Source of the DNA: Miscanthus floridulus
Taxonomy: Eukaryota > Streptophyta > Magnoliopsida > Poales > Poaceae
Assembly: GCF_019320115.1 (NCBI RefSeq)
Contig: NC_089589.1
Coordinates: 17,175,641-17,239,640, forward strand
Reading direction: 5' to 3'
DNA length: 64,000 nucleotides
Position numbers and translations under genes: made by a program. Below are positions 48,335 to 59,659 of the stretch, piece by piece. Under the pieces are notes generated by a model. That model ran no database searches. It saw only the letters and a program-made list of their open reading frames with translations, and had not been told where the DNA came from. How positions within the stretch are numbered: position 1 is the stretch's first letter; every line of letters begins with the position of its first letter.

Positions 48335-50688
48335 TCAAGCTAGCCTATGAGACGATGGTGAAGGAAAAGCAGGATCACCCGGTGACGCACTAGCGGGTTG
48401 ATTGGAACCCGCGGACTGAAGCTGCACAAAGGAGCAGAGATTGCATGTGTGAGTAATCCGGGAAAACAGTTTTGAAACTTAGAGATTGCATCTAGTATTG
48501 TAGGAATACAAAAAGATTAGACTCAATTGAAAATTTCGGCAGCACCTCCCCTGCACGGGGAGGTTTCCAAAACCTGCAAGAAACGACGGCACGAACGCCG
48601 ACATCCACAACGGCACGAACGCCGACATCCACAACGGCACGAAGGCCGACATACATGCAAAGCACAAGCGAAAAGTGAACTTTCATACTTACAGGAGTAG
48701 CTGCAGGAGTAGGAGGTGGAGGAGCTGAAAACTGCACAGGTACACCCGATGCTTGCCCAAGACTTTGCATGATCACCATCATCTCCGCCATCTGCTTCTG
48801 CGCGGCCTCAAACGCGACCTTCTGGGCCTGCAGCTGTGCGGTCAGCTCCGCGTTCTGCTCTTGACTTTGCCTTTTTGTTTCTTGCAGCTCGGCCTGCAAT
48901 ATTTTACTCCAATGTATCAGTAATGCAAATCTAATTTAGGTGTTTAAATATGTACGTACGATGAGTAAAACAGGAATTACCTGGAGTGCTTGGACCTGCT
49001 GTAGTGCTGGAGACGGCCGTGGACGTATGGGCTGGCTGGAGCTCGTGCTCCGTGCTCGGATAGCGTCGAGGGAGGGAACAGTGGTGGAGTCGATGGCGCC
49101 GTCTGCAATCCACAGCCGCCCGTGCTTCTTGCCTCCTCCGAGCCTCATGATCGCCTCTGCATCAATGGGCTCAGTGCGCACATTGTAATCTTCCCCATAG
49201 ATCCCCCTTACCGTTGACGTGTACTCTTGGACTTTAGTGTACACGTTCGGGTCGGAGTACACCTAGGGCGGGGCAGCCGGGTCGAAGGAGACAGAGGACG
49301 ACGCCCTGCCCATGTGAGACATAGCCCACGCAGAGAACTCTGAGATCTCCTCGCCCGGGTGCGCAGCCTCCTGCGAGAAAGATGGGAAGATGGTGAGAAA
49401 TCAAATAGAATTGAGCGTCAAAATAAATGAAAGAAATCACTTACGTATGCTTGTTTGTATCCGGGGAGGCTACGACTGCCTTGATGGTGAGTTGGACCTT
49501 GCCTCATCAAACGCTGTTCCCGCTGCCTCTCGTGCGTCTCAACAAAGTCCTGTGATAACCACTTGTCCACGATCATGGCCCAGCACTCAGGATACGATCG
49601 GCACCACCAGGGAATCACCTACAAGTCATCGAGTATTTGACATATAAGAAGAAATTGAACCTACTTAATATCAGAACGAATAATTATGAATGTTATTCGC
49701 CTACCTCAAGGTACTGGTCCCGGGTCAGCGTAATCCGTCTTGCTTGAGGCTTGGGGAGGAACTGCCTAAGTACCGACCTGTAGTAGTCTATGTGGGCCTG
49801 GACGCGCCCATGGTGGTGCATCTCGGTGACGTACTTCCTACAAGCTGCGACAGCCGCCCGATCCGCCTGGGCCTCAAGTCCTTCTTCGGCCTTGAAATAT
49901 TTCTGCATACAAAACCAATGTATCCATTCATTATTTCAATAAAAGATTTAACCAATGAATGCGATGTATTAAGCAATGTTGTGCAAGAGAGACTTACCAA
50001 AAACTCCGCCAATACTCGCTCCTGCTTGTTGCGATAAGTGTCATCCGTGACCAGCGCGTACCTGTCCCAGTTGGAGGCCGGCTCCCGCACCACCGGCTCT
50101 TCGGACAGTTGCACAATGCCGGGGTACCATTTCCTGCACAAAACACTAAGGATGCTCGCGGGGGTGCGTGCTGGAGTACCCGACAAAACCAACCAGGCCC
50201 TGCACAAGTGATTAAGAAAATTTATCAGTTTCTCTTAAGATTTCCAACATATCTTATGAAGTAGTTGTGATAACATCCATAGTTACTTACCTCTTTGCCA
50301 TAGGTCGTATCACTGAGCGGTTGTGAGGAAGCGGAACCAGAGGGAGGCTCGCGGGACCTCGCTCGTAGAGAGTCCGGGTAGCGGTACCCTCTCCCTCGCC
50401 CTTGAGCGCCTCGCCTCCCTCGCCCTTGAGCGCCTCGTCTCCCTCGCCCGTCTGCTGACCCCTCTCGTCCTCCGACGAGGACGAGGCCGTGGCCGTCACG
50501 TGCTCCTCCTCTAGCACCTCGTCACGTGTCGTGGGAGGAGACCGCTGCCTCCTGCGGCGGCTGCCCCTGGTCCTCCTCTCGTCACCTCCTGTGGACGCTA
50601 CCCCGGACGACGACCCCTCACCTCGAAGGAGAGGGCGGTCTCTCCCGTAAACCGAGGGCGTGTCACGGCGTGGACGTCTACTCACCAT
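48335..50688 (-). pseudogene. TNPA-like CACTA DNA-binding protein (transposase_24 / Ptta type)
   Basis: By family this is the accessory protein that binds subterminal repeats. Seven exons with consensus splice ends fit: 50688-50291, 50199-49998, 49902-49705, 49618-49445, 49370-48981, 48893-48693 and 48421-48335. Exon 1 is Arg/Ser/Glu-rich (basic, then acidic repeats EALKGEGGEALKGEGEG). Exons 2-4 carry a conserved-looking core (AAVAACRKYVTEMHHHGRV, WCRSYPECWAMIVDKWLSQD, RQREQRLMRQGPTHHQGSRS). Exon 6 is a coiled-coil (AELTAQLQAQKVAFEAAQKQ) followed by a proline tract. The ATG at 50688 was preferred over an upstream GTG. A TAG at 49263-49265 (probably from CAG) truncates the protein within exon 5. 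Confidence 0.75.
48530..48665. repeat. Hairpin module with cggcacgaacgccgacat array, copy in TNPA intron
   Basis: aatttcggcagcacctcccc, then ctgcacggggaggtttcc (a stem-loop of cctcccc with ggggagg) and a 24-bp unit (cacaacggcacgaacgccga) repeated nearly perfectly. It lies in the intron between exons 6 and 7. Confidence 0.75.
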
Positions 50689-50805
50689 CTTTGTCCAATC
50701 ACCTGCAATCACAAAGAATGAACAAGACTAATTAGTACATATATTAGAAATAGATTCAAAATATATAAACAAAACATAAATTAAAAAACCATAGTATTAC
50801 ATGTA

Positions 50806-53800
50806 TTAGGAATAATCTTCATGATTGGGATCATAGGTCTCATCATCACTGTCAAAATTGTCCAAATGGGCAACACTATCCGAAGGTTCTATGTTGTCAT
50901 CGTCGTCATTGCCTAGAAGTAATCGCTCAAGCATTGCTATGTCCTTGGCATTTACCACCACATCTCCATCGACCTCGTCATCAACCGTTTCGTTGTCTAC
51001 TTCCATTTCGATTGCTTCGGGTAAGACTATCTCAAACGTGCCTGGTAGCCCATCTTCTTGATAGAACTGTCCATCATATGTGTTTGCGTTGAAGTTGTAA
51101 TCATCATCGTTTGGAGCAGGTAGTTTACCATGTGGAGATACCTAGTGCACAATAGCCCAACCCTTAAGATCCTCTTTGTCTTGGTTGGCGTATCGAGTAT
51201 AATACACTTGCACGGCCTGTTGAGCCACAATGTAGACATCTTTTCCAGGATAGATGGAATCTTCTCGAATCTCCACTAGCCCAAGATGAGGGGTTCGTCT
51301 CGTTGATCGAGGATTAAACCAGTGGCATTTGAACATGACAGGTTTAAGAGGTTCGTCTCCATAAAATGAGAGTTCATAGATTTCCTCAACTCTACCATGA
51401 TAGTCGAGGCCATCAGTGCCGGACGTACAAACTTCGCTATTTGTGGTTTTTCGTTTGGGCCGAATCTGCTCATAACTTGTTGTGTGGAAGCGATATCCGT
51501 TCACGCCATAGCCGGTAAATGACTTCACCCTAACATCACAGCCGTTTGCAACCTGTTTCAACTCGTCGCTCATGGATGAATCGGTCTGGGCCTGCAAGGT
51601 GAATCATGATAGATCGTTATATTAATCAAACGTACGATCACCTTGGACGATCGAACGTACGAGCTAAATTGGACATTACCTTTTGTTTGAACCAAGAAAT
51701 GAAATCAGGCCTCCCCACTCCCACACCCCGCGAAACAAGGGTGTCTTGTTCATGCGAGGTAGGATCCCTTGATTGATGCCAGAATTCATGAACAAATTCC
51801 CTGTCCGAACGAGAATCAATGGGGTTGGATGCAGAATAGTGATGGCATATTGAAATAAGTTCATTGAGAACTTACTTGATGAACGGCTGCACCTTGGTAA
51901 GGTTATTCAACACATATAGCATGATACTACGCCACTCTTCATTTCCCAATAGCTTTGGGGTTGATCCACTTGCGCTGCCGAGTTGGCCTTGGAAAAGGCT
52001 CAGGGTCGATTCATTTTTGCCAGTATTGTAACGAGAGGGTGGATTATGATTGCTAGGAAGGTTCGGCTTCTAGTATAGCGTTGTGAAGTTTGCCACCTCC
52101 TCCCGAAGGCATGCCTCTGCAATGGAAGCCTCAATTCTGGCTTTATTTGTACATTTTTTGCGAAGAGTCTTTAGACATCTCTCGATCGGATAGCACCAAT
52201 GGGCCTGCACGCCCCCCCCCAAACGTGCCTCGGACGGGAGGTGCACAATCAGATGTTGCATCGGCAAGAAGAAGCTGGGTGGAAAGATCTTCTCCAGCTT
52301 ACAGAGCAACACAGGTGCCGCTTTTTCCAAGTCCTGAGCGATGGTCCGAGATATCTCCTTGGCACAAAGCTGACGGAAGAAAAAGCTCAACTCTGCCAGC
52401 ACTTGCCAGACATGCTCAGGGACATAGCCTCGGACCATCGCCAGAAGAAGCCGCTCAATCCATATGTGGTAGTCATGACTCTTCATCCCGTTGACTCGCA
52501 GAGTGCCTAAGTTCACTCCCCTGCTAATATTCGCTGCATATCCATCTGGAAACATTAACATCTGCATCCATTTTAGTACCTCCCTCCTTTGATCAATCTG
52601 CAAGACAAAATTGACCTTAGGCCTTTTCCAGTTCTTATTTCGGCCACTAGGAGGCTGCATCGCTTGATTCGGTCTATCACACAGCGTCGCTAGTTCCACT
52701 CTAGCCTTAACGTTGTCCTTAGACTTGTCAGTGTCCATGAGAGTTCCCCAAAGTGCCTCGGCGATATTCTTTTCAGTGTGCATTACATCAATGTTATGTG
52801 GCAGAAGAAGGTCATCGAAATAGGGGAGCCTCGTCAAGCCGGATTTATGAGTCCACATATGTTCCTCACCATATCCCACAAAACCACCTTCTTCATTGGG
52901 CACGAGAGCATCTATCTGAACATGAACCTCAGCACCAGTCGTCAAGTGCGGTTTAGGGTCTGTCACTTTGACACCTTTCATAAAGCTGTTGATGTCTTCT
53001 CTAAATTCATGGTTTAGAGGGAGGAACTGACGATGCTGGTCGAACGACGAATACTTGCCACCATTCTTCAACCAAATGAACCTCACGGCTTCCTTGCATA
53101 CTGGGCATGGGAACTTCCCGTGAACACACCAGGCGGCGAATAACCCATACGCCAGGAAGTCATGCAGGGAGTAGTGGTACCAAACATGCATTTTGAAGCT
53201 TGTCTTTGTAGCTCGATCGTATGTCCATACCCCCTTCTCCCAAGCGTGGATCAATTCATCAATCACAGGCTCCATGAACACACCCATATTACTCCCCGGG
53301 TGTCCAGGAATTATCAATGACAAGAATACGTTATGCCGTTGAAAGGAGATGCCAGGAGGGAGATTGAGGGGGATAACAAAAATGGGCCAGCATGTGTATG
53401 GGGCAGCCATCATTCCATAAGGATTGAACCCATCTGTTGCCAGCGCGACACGTACATTACGAGCCTCAGCTGCTTTGTCACGATGTTTGTCATTGAAATA
53501 CGTCCATGCTTCAGCATCAGACGGATGTACCATCTTCCCAGGATTGTACCGTTTGCCATCTTTGTGCCATGTCATCTGTTTCGCGGATTCCTCAGTCATG
53601 AATAGCCATTGGATCCTCGGTAGGAAAGGAAGGTGACGTAGCACTCTCGCAGGGATCGAAAGCTGCTTCTTCTGACCATCACCAGAGTCTACCTCTAGGT
53701 ACCTGGAGGATTTACACTTCGGACAGTAATTTGCATCCTTATGTTCTTTCCTAAATAGGACGCACCCCTTCGGACAAACATGTATCTTGTCATACGGCAT

Positions 53801-54412
53801 CTTAAGCATACGAAAGAGTTTCTCTGCCTCGTACAAGTTCGTCGGCAAAGTGTGCTTCTCTGGTAGCATGGTGCCAAACACGGCCAACATCTTATCGAAG
53901 CCTTCTCGACTCAGGTTTAACTCGGCCTTCAACCCCATTACGCGTCCAATCACATCTAGCTGAGAAATCATTGTACGCTCGTGAAGGGGTTTCTGTGCCG
54001 AGTCCAACATTTTGTAGAAGTCCTTTGTGGATTCCTCCATCTCCTCCTTCTCACGTCGTTCAGCGAAGTGAGCTTGGTGGGCGTCATCTAGCATGTCTGC
54101 TACCCCGGCATCATCATCAAAAGCCTCGAGGCGTGCTCTCACCACCTCCGCTCTTATACGATCTGCTTCACCATGGTAGATCCACTGCTGGTAGCCAGGC
54201 ATATAACCATTGAACACAAGATGTCTACCCATGGTCTTCTCGTCTACTTTTCTCCTGTTGTCACATTTGCTGCAGGGACACCAAACTAGAGAATGTCCTC
54301 CTGCTCCTGGGCCAAATGCATGTTTCAAGAAACCATCTGTCCCCTTCACCCATTCATAGTCGTAGTCACTCCCGCTTCTCCAGCCCGTGTACATCCACTG
54401 ATGGTCCTCCAT
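50806..54412 (-). pseudogene. CACTA transposase, TNP2 type (transposase_21)
   Basis: The catalytic protein of the element. Exons: 54412-51876, 51800-51680 and 51591-50806, with consensus ends. Order: a transposase-associated N-terminal domain (DGFLKHAFGPGAGGHSLVWC, CSKCDNRRKV), a zinc-like CPKGCVLF and CPKC segment near residues 219-235, the Transposase_21 core (LATDGFNPYG, HNVFLSLIIPGHPGSNMGVF, AWCVHGKFPCPVC), a DUF4218 region (DYHIWIERLLLAMVRGYVPE, HLIVHLPSEA), and in exon 3 a DUF4216 region (GVNGYRFHTTSYEQ, CHWFNPRSTRRTPHLGLVEI). Two in-frame TAG codons occur, at 52070-52072 and 51142-51144; reading continues in the same frame beyond each. All other coding sequence appears intact, so the gene decayed recently. 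Confidence 0.9.
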
Positions 54413-54559
54413 CCTTTAACATTTACAGCATAGAGTATCATGACCATCAATTGCATCTACGCGGTGTTCCTACTTTCTAATAGGTGAGGATAGGTCCTAA
54501 TCCCACCCGCGGATGCGTAGATGAGGTCAGTTTCCATGCTCCGCTCCTCTCCGAGATAG

Positions 54560-54655
54560 AATTTCGGCAGCACCTCCCCGCTGTTCTCCCGATACACGTC
54601 CTGCAAGGGAGAGTGTGTATCCGGAGAACAATAGGGAGGTGTTGCCGAAACTCCT
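54560..54655. repeat. Inverted pair of the module stem upstream of the transposase
   Basis: aatttcggcagcacctcccc at 54562 and its near-complement ggaggtgttgccgaaact at 54639 form an inverted pair about 75 bp apart, just 5' of the transposase ATG. Confidence 0.7.
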
Positions 54656-55024
54656 TCCCGGACCGGAGCGGGCCATGGAAACTAACCCATCAACGCATCC
54701 ACGGGCTGTCCAAAAAACATGGACAATCCAAAATAGATACGGTTGCAGATACGCAAAGATCCGCATACCTACGACCGTATCTCTTTCGGACGGGAGACGC
54801 CTAACTGGGTTACGCGCGGGCTACGACAGACATGCGCAAAAAGAGGTTATTTATACCTAGGGTGTCGGTGAAGTAAGGCTAGCGGGGCAGTGGCGAATCG
54901 ACGCAGTGGCGAGGCGACGCAGTGACGGTAGAACCGCGACGTCGACGAAGACGATTGGGGTCCTCCGGGTCCCCTCTGACGTACTCTTCTCCTGCATAAA
55001 AAGACAATAGGTTATTTTTTGTTT

Positions 55025-55280
55025 AAAATTTCGGCAGCACCTCCCCTGCACGGGGAGATTTCCAAAACCTACAAAAAAAACGACACGATGACCGACATTC
55101 ACAACGGCACGAAGGCCGACAACCACAACGGCACGAAGGCCCTCATATCAACTTACGGCACAAAGGCCCACACAACCAAAATGGCACGAAGGCCGACAAC
55201 CACAACGGCACGAAGGCCCTCATAACAACTTACGGCACGAAGGCCCACACAACCACATACGGCACGAAGGCCGATAACGA
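55025..55280. repeat. Hairpin module with ggcacgaaggcc array, upstream copy
   Basis: aatttcggcagcacctcccc again, then cctgcacggggagatttcc and about eight copies of a unit centred on ggcacgaaggcc, spaced 20-30 bp. Confidence 0.75.
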
Positions 55281-56060
55281 GAGTTTTACCTAGGGTTGCG
55301 GTGGAGTCGGGCGTCACGGTGCGGAGGTCACTTTCTTCTCCGGCGAGGTCGAGCGGCGTTGGAGTACTCCTCTCCCCCTCTTCTCTCTCCTGTCCCCTCT
55401 TCCTCCTTCTCTCCCTCCTCCTCTCCCTCTCTCCTTTCTCCCTCCCTCTTTCCTCTCTCTCTCCTTCTTCCTCCAACTTCACCCTCTGCCTCCTCCCCTC
55501 CAACAGCAGCCGGCGACGGGCTGCAGGCTGGGGGCTGGGGGTCGGGGCGGGAAGGCCGGTGAGGGGGAGCCACGGAGGGCCGGCCGGGGCGGTCGACCTC
55601 CCTTGCTCGACGGAGACGGGGAAACGGAGGCAGGGCGCGACCTCGGCCGCCACTGGGCGTGGTGGGGCGGCGGGGCGCGACTGGTGGGGCGCCGGGGCGT
55701 GCTGGGCGGCCGAGGGCGGGTCGGCGGGCGCGCGGCGCGAGGCCGGCAAGCGGGCGCGCGGCGTGGGTTGTTGGAGGGCGGTGGGCGACCCGCGTGCACC
55801 GCGGCGGTGGGGCGGCGCGGGACTGCCGGGCTCGGGGCGGCCGGGCGCGCAGCGGTCGGCCGCGCGGCGGCGGGGCTAGCGCGGCCGGTGGTGGAGGTGC
55901 AGGGCAGCCCAGGTGCGCGCGCGGGGTGGCCGGGCTCGGGGCAGCCGGCGCGCGCAGCAGCAGGCGCGCGGCGGCGGGCGCGCGGCGGCGGGGTGCGCGG
56001 CGGCGGTGGTGGACGCGCGGGGGCCGGCCGCGAGCGGGCGCGTGGGGAGGGAGACGGTCG
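55281..56060 (-). other. GC-rich internal region of the CACTA element
   Basis: Very GC-rich with a C/T simple repeat at 55360-55500 and gcggcgggcgcgcgg-type repeats at 55640-56050. Overlapping frames in all registers reflect composition; none shows a motif. It may be the transposase gene's promoter and first untranslated exon, as it lies upstream of the ATG at 54412. Confidence 0.5.
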
Positions 56061-56099
56061 ACGTTTTTTTTAATTTCCGATCGGGAATTTGGGCTGCGT

Positions 56100-56320
56100 C
56101 CCGATTTAGGGTTCGGTCCTTTGCCGAGGGACCAGATGCACGGCCCTCGGCAAATATTTTTATTTTTTATTTTTAAAATTCTTTGCCGAGGGCCACGGGG
56201 AAGGCCCTCGGCAAAGAGCCCTCAGCAATTTTTTTAGGGTTAAAATTCTTTGTCGAGGGCCACGGGTCAGGCCCTCGGCAAAGAGCCCTCGGCAATTTTT
56301 TTTGGTTTTTTTAGCCCAGT
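56100..56320. repeat. Internal TTTGCCGAGGGCC repeats at the hairpin foot
   Basis: Five copies of the terminal ctttgccgagggcc and ggccctcggcaaag motif, some as small stem-loops. Part overlaps the left hairpin arm. Most other copies are confined to the ends of the element. Confidence 0.75.
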
Positions 56321-57288
56321 TTTTTTGTGGTGCTACAATACATTGTTTTGAACTCAATTTTAAAATTTAGGCCAATTTTGATTTTGTTTTGTATATTTCC
56401 TTAATTTATTTCGATTCTTTGATTTTTTTTGAATATGTCAAATTTGAACTGCAGGTGCATGGAATATTGCAATGTAGTGTTTCGAAAAATGTTATTCATG
56501 TTAATTGGTGCATGTTGAGTCCCTATCCACGAGCTCGCATCAAATTTTCACGCATCTTGTTCGCGTAACATGACGACCGACTTGCCGGGAAAGTGTTTTA
56601 AAATTATATAAAATCCATACGAAGTCCGAAAATCATGAAACTTGGCGAGATGTCATGTTATCGCATGTGTAGGCTGTGGTAAAAAATTGAGAAGGCTTCG
56701 AGCGAGTTGCGACGTCGGATGCCTGAAACCCAGACATCTCCACATGTGATAACATGACATCTCGCCAAGTTTCGTGATCACATGTGGAGATGTCTGGGTT
56801 TCAGGCATCCGACGTCGCAACTCGCTCGAAGCCTTCTTAATTTTTTACCACAGCCTACACATGTGATAACATGACATCTCGCCAAGTTTCGTGATTTTCG
56901 GACTTCGTATGGATTTTATATAATTTTAAAACACTTTCCCGGCAAGTCGGTCGCCATGTTACGCGAACAAGATGCGTGAAAATTTGATGCGAGCTCATGG
57001 ATAGGGACTCAACATGCACCAATTAACATGAATAACATTTTTCGAAACACTACATTGCAATATTCCATGCACCTGCAGTTCAAATTTGACATATTCAAAA
57101 AAATCAAAGAATCAAAATAAATTAAGGAAATATACAAAACAAAATCAAAATTGGCCTAAATTTTAAAATTGAGTTCAAAACAATGTATTGTAGCACCACA
57201 AAAAAACTGGGCTAAAAAAACCAAAAAAAAATTGCCGAGGGCTCTTTGCCGAGGGCCTGACCCTGTGGCCTTCGGCAAAGAATTTTAA
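56240..57288. repeat. Near-perfect long hairpin inside the CACTA element
   Basis: Left arm about 56240-56750 and right arm 56777-57288, each near 511 bp, facing each other around a 26-bp spacer (56751-56776). Only a few mismatches are visible, for example gaccgacttgcc against ggcaagtcggtcgcc. The spacer itself matches a stretch in the right arm (56865-56900). Each arm ends in the TTTGCCGAGGGCC repeats. Confidence 0.92.
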
Positions 57289-57750
57289 AAATAAAAATAA
57301 AAAATCTTTGCCGAGGGCCTATCCTGGCCCTCGGCAAAGGTCTTCTTTGCCGAGGGCCTAGCCTCGGGCCCTCGGCAAAGCCGATTTATAAAAAAAAATT
57401 TGGCCAAAAACTGGTTTTTAAAAAATCTTTGCCGAGGGCCTGGTCTGGGGCCCTCGGCAAAGACTTAAAAAAATTTTGCCGAACCTTTGCCGAGGGCCTA
57501 ACGGGTGGTCCTCGGCAAAGTTTGACGGGAAATGGCCGCCGTGACCCAACGGGCCTACTCAGGCCCTCGGCAAAGATTTGATTTGCCGTGGGCCTGTCTT
57601 TGCCGAGGGCCGTACCCTCGGCAAAGGCCTCTTTGCCGAGGGCCGTTCTTTGCCGAGGGCTCCTGTGTCTGGCCCTCGGCAAAGAGTCTCTTTGCCGAGT
57701 GCCCGATATTTAGCCCTCGGCAAAGCCTCAGGTCCTCGGCAAAGTACGCG
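57230..57750. repeat. Subterminal CACTA repeats, right end
   Basis: About ten paired copies of ctttgccgagggcc and ggccctcggcaaag, the counterpart of the array at 47540-48062. Confidence 0.85.
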
Positions 57751-59030
57751 TTTCCAGTAGTGGTTGCACTGTAATGAGAAGAAAAAGGCACAACACCTGC
57801 CACAATTGCTGAAAAAAAAGAAAAGGAAAGGAAAGGAAAGTAACAACAAATTTATATACCGCCTCAATAAGAATAAAAAAAAATCAGCTAGTGAGCTGAC
57901 AAATTAAAGCGTCCGGTCCGGCCGTCGGCAAGTGGAACGAACGACCGTAGCGATCGGAAATGATCTGAACGAAGCAAGCAACAGAATTACAGATAGAGTG
58001 AGCGCTGTGGTTGACTTGTTGCTGCCTGTCACTCTCCCGGCCGGCCTGCACGTCAACTTGCGGTGAGATGACGGAGATGGAGCCTAGGTCAGTATGTGGA
58101 AGACGATGGAGTTCTCTCTTCTCCAATCTCCACCCAGCCGCCCCGCCCATCTCGGGCTTCGGTGGATGCGCGACCGTTCGCTGCTGTACGCTTGGTGGAG
58201 AGGAGAAGAGGAAGGTGACTTGGACGATCATGGCGCATCTGGAGATTTCATCCCCAGCCTTTTACGGTTTCACTACCCTCGAGCACCAGCTCCGAGGCGA
58301 CCGAGAAATCCTCGAGTGCTGGTCTCCGCGTCACCCCGGCCGCACTGATCTGGGATACACCGACTGTACTACTTCTGTTCTGGCGTCTGTTCTGACTTCT
58401 GAACCCTGCGTTGCCACATGTATCCAGATCGTCGGCTCCTCCGAGCGATACCTTCCCTACCGTGCTGTCACCCTCACTTCCGATCCATTCGACGCGAGAA
58501 AAGCAACCTAGCTGCTTTACTCAACTGTCCCTCCTCTCTCCACACCACAGTCTTCACAAGATTAGCATGCATGAGCATGACACAACTGGATATGATGATC
58601 GTCGTGCAATAATACCCTAATGCTCATCTCCATGACCATGACGTACGTACACAACGGGAAAAAAAGGTGCAAGACGACCCTAATGCTCATATCTCCAGCC
58701 ACTCGTGGAGCGAAACATTGGCCGCCGGTAAAAGGTGCTAAGGCCGGACAAGGGACCTAGGCTATAAATTTTCAAACGGGCCGTGCGAAATGGGCTGGCA
58801 CGGGCCCGGTGCGAAAAAGCACGGCCCTAGCCCGGTATGGCCCGGCCTCGCCCGTGCCTGTGCCTGGCCCGGCCCGTAGCCGTGCCCGTGCCTGGGCCGA
58901 AAGGTCGGCCCGTAGTGCCGGCCCAGGCATGGCCCGTTCCAACGGGCAGCACGGGGCAGGCACGGCTCGCAGCCGTCGGATCGTGGAGGTGGGGCGTGAG
59001 CCGTTGGATCGCCGGGCGGCCGGGGGGTCC

Positions 59031-59040
59031 GGTATATAAG
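59031..59040 (+). promoter_or_regulatory. TATA box of the hAT transposase
   Basis: ggtatataag follows the GC-rich subterminal repeats and precedes a C/T-rich leader. The putative start codon lies in a later exon at 59633. Confidence 0.6.
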
Positions 59041-59523
59041 CCGCCCGATGCGGCCGCTCTCCCCACTCCCCTCACTCGTAACCCTAGCCTCTCGCCCTCT
59101 CCTCTTCGGCTCTCCCCGCTCACTCTGTCGCTCGCCCGCTCCTCGCCGCACTCGTAACCCTAGCTCCTCGCCTGCTCGCCGCTCTTCGTTGCACTCGTAA
59201 CATGGGCTCCTCGACGCCGTCACCATGGAGTCTTCCGGCGGGTAAGGGGTCAGTTCCGGTGGCCGGTGGTTCCCTCTTCTCCCTCTTCGCCCTCAATCTC
59301 CCTCTTCTCCCTCAGATCCGGTGGTTCCCGCCCTCAATCTCCATCTGTTCCCTTATTCTTCATCCCTGAACGTCGATTGAGCCTCGTTCTCGGCATCTCC
59401 GTCATCTGTCCGTCGTCCACATCTCTGGCTGCCGCCACCTCCGGGGCTCCGGTCTCCGTTGAGGTACCGGGGGTGTGCAATCGGTCCGTCTCATCGTCGT
59501 CGTTTACGGGGCTCCGGCCGTAG

Positions 59524-59582
59524 AGGTAAGGGTAAACCCTAACCCTAACCCTAACCCAAACCCTAATCCCCAACCTAACCCT
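59524..59582 (+). repeat. Telomere-like CCCTAA tract in the leader intron
   Basis: gtaaaccctaaccctaaccc and degenerate units follow, about eight CCCTAA-like units. AAACCCTAA also matches the telo-box found in some plant promoters. It lies between a possible splice donor and the acceptor gattgtggcag at about 59606. Confidence 0.75.
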
Positions 59583-59659
59583 GCTTTTATCTGTTGATTG
59601 TGGCAGCTGTCGAGGAACCGGAGACGACAGAGATGGCCCCAGGCGCCGGGCGACACGAC

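Larger units (their letters stand above)
47523..57762 (-). mobile_element. Two-gene CACTA (En/Spm-type) element
   Basis: 10,240 bp. The right end reads ccagtagtg and the left aactactgg, a CACTA end with one changed base. GTT lies on both sides (47520-47522 and 57763-57765). Both genes lie on the minus strand, so the element's 5' end is on the right. From 5' to 3': subterminal repeats, a long hairpin, a GC-rich region, the TNP2-type transposase, the TNPA-like gene, subterminal repeats. It carries three nonsense codons and could move only with helper protein. Confidence 0.92.
46001..58757. repeat. Duplicated segment, copy 2, split by two CACTA elements and bordered by an hAT
   Basis: Remaining segment pieces are 46001-46019, 47405-47522 and 57763-58757. 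They align in order with copy 1. The gaps coincide exactly with transposons that have their own 3-bp target duplications (TTT and GTT), and the match ends where an hAT element begins. Confidence 0.8.

Noticed and set aside
48545..55270. CRISPR-like spacing of the ggcacgaaggcc arrays
   Set aside because: This is eukaryotic transposon DNA; units are degenerate and the spacers are themselves repeated.
55281..56060. Long overlapping open frames on both strands in GC-rich CACTA sequence
   Set aside because: Frames are open in many registers at once, low in complexity and without domain motifs, so they follow from base composition.
57884..58511. Conserved protein gene in the duplicated segment
   Set aside because: Open frames in the two copies do not encode corresponding residues, and insertions and deletions between copies ignore codon phase.
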